The notes under the pieces are model-generated. The model was not told where the DNA came from. It saw only the letters and a list, made by a program, of their open reading frames with translations, and searched no databases. From NCBI GenBank assembly GCA_002373855.1, contig DFKO01000017.1, positions 1 through 8,240 on the forward strand: DNA of 8,240 nt. Direction: 5' to 3'. Origin of the DNA: Lachnospiraceae bacterium UBA3643. Lineage in GTDB: Bacteria; Bacillota; Clostridia; Lachnospirales; Lachnospiraceae. Position numbers and translations under genes: made by a program. Positions 7,030 to 8,240 of the stretch are shown here, piece after piece; within the stretch, counting starts at the first letter, position 1; the number at the start of each line of letters is the position of its first letter.

Positions 7030-8240
7030 TTATATACCCAACTTTTCTTCCTGTTTGATACCCTGTACCTTTACAAGCTCAACTGCTTCCTCCTCGAGCT
7101 CATCAAGGTCCGGTATATAACCCTCAACATTATCTGCAAGCCAGTCTATTGTCACAGCCTCCTCCGGTGTGAGGGAAGCTCCGTCCTCACATCTGACCGT
7201 GCCGTCCTGTGAACAGAAAGGTCCGGTAAACGGATTGATATTCATATTCTGAATACCCTCTCTGAGTGTGCGCAAAAGTCTGACAGACCCTGCCGGCAGA
7301 TTTCGTGAATAGATCACATCGACTGCGCCGGAGCTCATTCCCCAGAAATAATTAAGGGCTTTCGTACCGGACACATTATCATCGTTTTTGTATGCGCCTC
7401 TCATGACTGACCTGATGATTTCCTCATACAGCTTGCCCCAGTGCCTTACAGGCATGGCAAGATTTATATGTGCTCCGTCATCAGCCACCTTAAAGAGACC
7501 GTATTCTCTTGTCTTGTCTATCGTCGCGTTCAAGTCTTTGCCGGAAATGATTCTGACATTTCTCATGGCAAATTCTTCTTCATAATCCCTGTTTTTGACC
7601 ATCTTCCACTCAAGGGCTACCTTTGCTCCGGGATTGGTCATCTGTACACCCAGGGCAAACGCATTTATCTCTGCTGTCGTACCCCTTATCGGATAATCTG
7701 ACAGATATCCTACATAGCCGTTTTCGGTGAGGGATCCTGCTATGGCTCCGCTTATAAATTTAGCCTCATACATACGCAGGTAATAGCCTCTGATATTTTT
7801 ATGATTCAGCATCATCGAGCAGTTCAGGATCTTGATCTCCGGATGGGCTATCGCTGCCTTAAGCGCAGCATTGCAGAGTTTGGGCGATGTGGCAAATATC
7901 ACTTTATTGCCTGCCTCAATAGCCGCCTCAAATACATCATCTGCCGTATCCTCCGCCACTCTCTCGATGCAACTTGCCTCTATCTTGTCTCCGAATACAT
8001 CCTGTATGTACTTTCTGCCCAGTTCATGGGAATAGGTCCATGCAGAGTTCTGCACGCCCTTGTCGTGGATAAATGCTATCTTAAGTACGGGAGTACCCAT
8101 AGGGAAGAGCTTTACCAGGGCGACCTTTTTAGACTCATCTGTAGGGCTTAATACTAACTCCACCTCAGTATCATTGTTCAGCATCCTGAATTCGTTCCAG
8201 AGATTTGCTATCTCCTTACGGAATTCTCCCTCTGTTTTTT
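7030..8240 (-). CDS. BMP/Med-family substrate-binding-fold protein (partial, N-terminus outside window)
   Basis: The frame is open through the right edge (upstream residues read KTEGEFRKEIANLWNEF before Met at 8184), so that Met is internal and the gene's 5' end is missing. From that Met, LKIAFIHDKGVQNSAWTYSHELGR (34-57) is the first strand and ligand loop of the BMP/PnrA (Med) fold. It is followed by VIFATSP (95-101), KILNCSMM, YYLRMYEAKFISGAIAG (134-150), VGYLSDYPIRG (158-168) and NAFALGVQMTNPGAKV (174-189), all typical of this nucleoside-binding lipoprotein family. The later part (HWGKLYEE, KALNYFWGMSSGAVDVI) also fits. A long region precedes the fold, unlike a lipoprotein where the fold starts soon after the signal cysteine. 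I recall Lachnospiraceae proteins in which such a fold follows a ParB-like N-terminal domain; if so, this is a cytoplasmic sensor and not a transporter component. No permease or ATPase of a BMP transporter is in view. The phosphoesterase gene follows after 4 nt. Confidence 0.85.
   Translation of the reverse strand, partial: KTEGEFRKEIANLWNEFRMLNNDTEVELVLSPTDESKKVALVKLFPMGTPVLKIAFIHDKGVQNSAWTYSHELGRKYIQDVFGDKIEASCIERVAEDTADDVFEAAIEAGNKVIFATSPKLCNAALKAAIAHPEIKILNCSMMLNHKNIRGYYLRMYEAKFISGAIAGSLTENGYVGYLSDYPIRGTTAEINAFALGVQMTNPGAKVALEWKMVKNRDYEEEFAMRNVRIISGKDLNATIDKTREYGLFKVADDGAHINLAMPVRHWGKLYEEIIRSVMRGAYKNDDNVSGTKALNYFWGMSSGAVDVIYSRNLPAGSVRLLRTLREGIQNMNINPFTGPFCSQDGTVRCEDGASLTPEEAVTIDWLADNVEGYIPDLDELEEEAVELVKVQGIKQEEKLGI

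Noticed and set aside
8182..8184. ATG at 8184 as the true start of the BMP-family gene
   Set aside because: The frame stays open to the right edge with family-like sequence (EIANLWNEF) before it, and no SD is placed before this ATG.

Overview
The window is a dense, single-strand stretch of bacterial chromosome. All nine recognisable genes lie on the minus strand, so transcription runs from high to low coordinates. Moderate GC by eye, Gram-positive-type Shine-Dalgarno (SD) sites (AGGAGGG, GGAGG), frequent ATA isoleucine codons and the protein families present (HslO with a CxC/CxxC zinc site, DUF368, a BMP-like protein of the type I associate with Lachnospiraceae, a TM287/288-type ABC pair) suggest a Clostridia/Lachnospiraceae genome. 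That placement is inference, since no rRNA or marker gene is present.

In transcription order the genes are: (1) a BMP/Med-like periplasmic-binding-fold protein, 5' end cut off by the right edge (7030-8240); (2) a calcineurin-like metallophosphoesterase with a charged coiled-coil tail and a GTG start (6210-7025); (3) hisC, histidinol-phosphate aminotransferase (5182-6231); (4) a DUF368/PopT-family membrane protein, a predicted undecaprenyl-phosphate translocase (4220-5146); (5) a class I SAM-dependent methyltransferase (3430-4227); (6) hslO, the redox chaperone Hsp33 (2523-3419); (7) a DJ-1/PfpI-family protein (1979-2530); (8) an ABC exporter subunit with a degenerate catalytic site (242-1963); (9) the start of its partner ABC exporter subunit, cut off by the left edge (1-249).

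Junctions are very tight: gaps of 4, 35, 10 and 15 nt and overlaps of 22, 8, 8 and 8 nt. There is no intergenic space for an ordinary promoter or terminator, so the whole block is probably one operon or part of one. Three junctions use the same 8-nt start/stop overlap (ATGAATAA or ATGAGTGA), which points to translational coupling. No RNA gene, mobile element, CRISPR array or long repeat was seen, and no stretch over 300 bases lacks a gene.

Functionally the middle of the block (DUF368, methyltransferase, Hsp33, DJ-1) and the ABC exporter would fit an envelope and oxidative or electrophile stress theme, while hisC is an amino-acid biosynthesis gene with no other his gene in view. This is mostly an ordinary chromosomal housekeeping and stress region. 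The points most worth a second look are the phosphoesterase with an altered first metal motif and coiled-coil tail coupled to a BMP-like protein, and the PopT-Hsp33-DJ-1 linkage.
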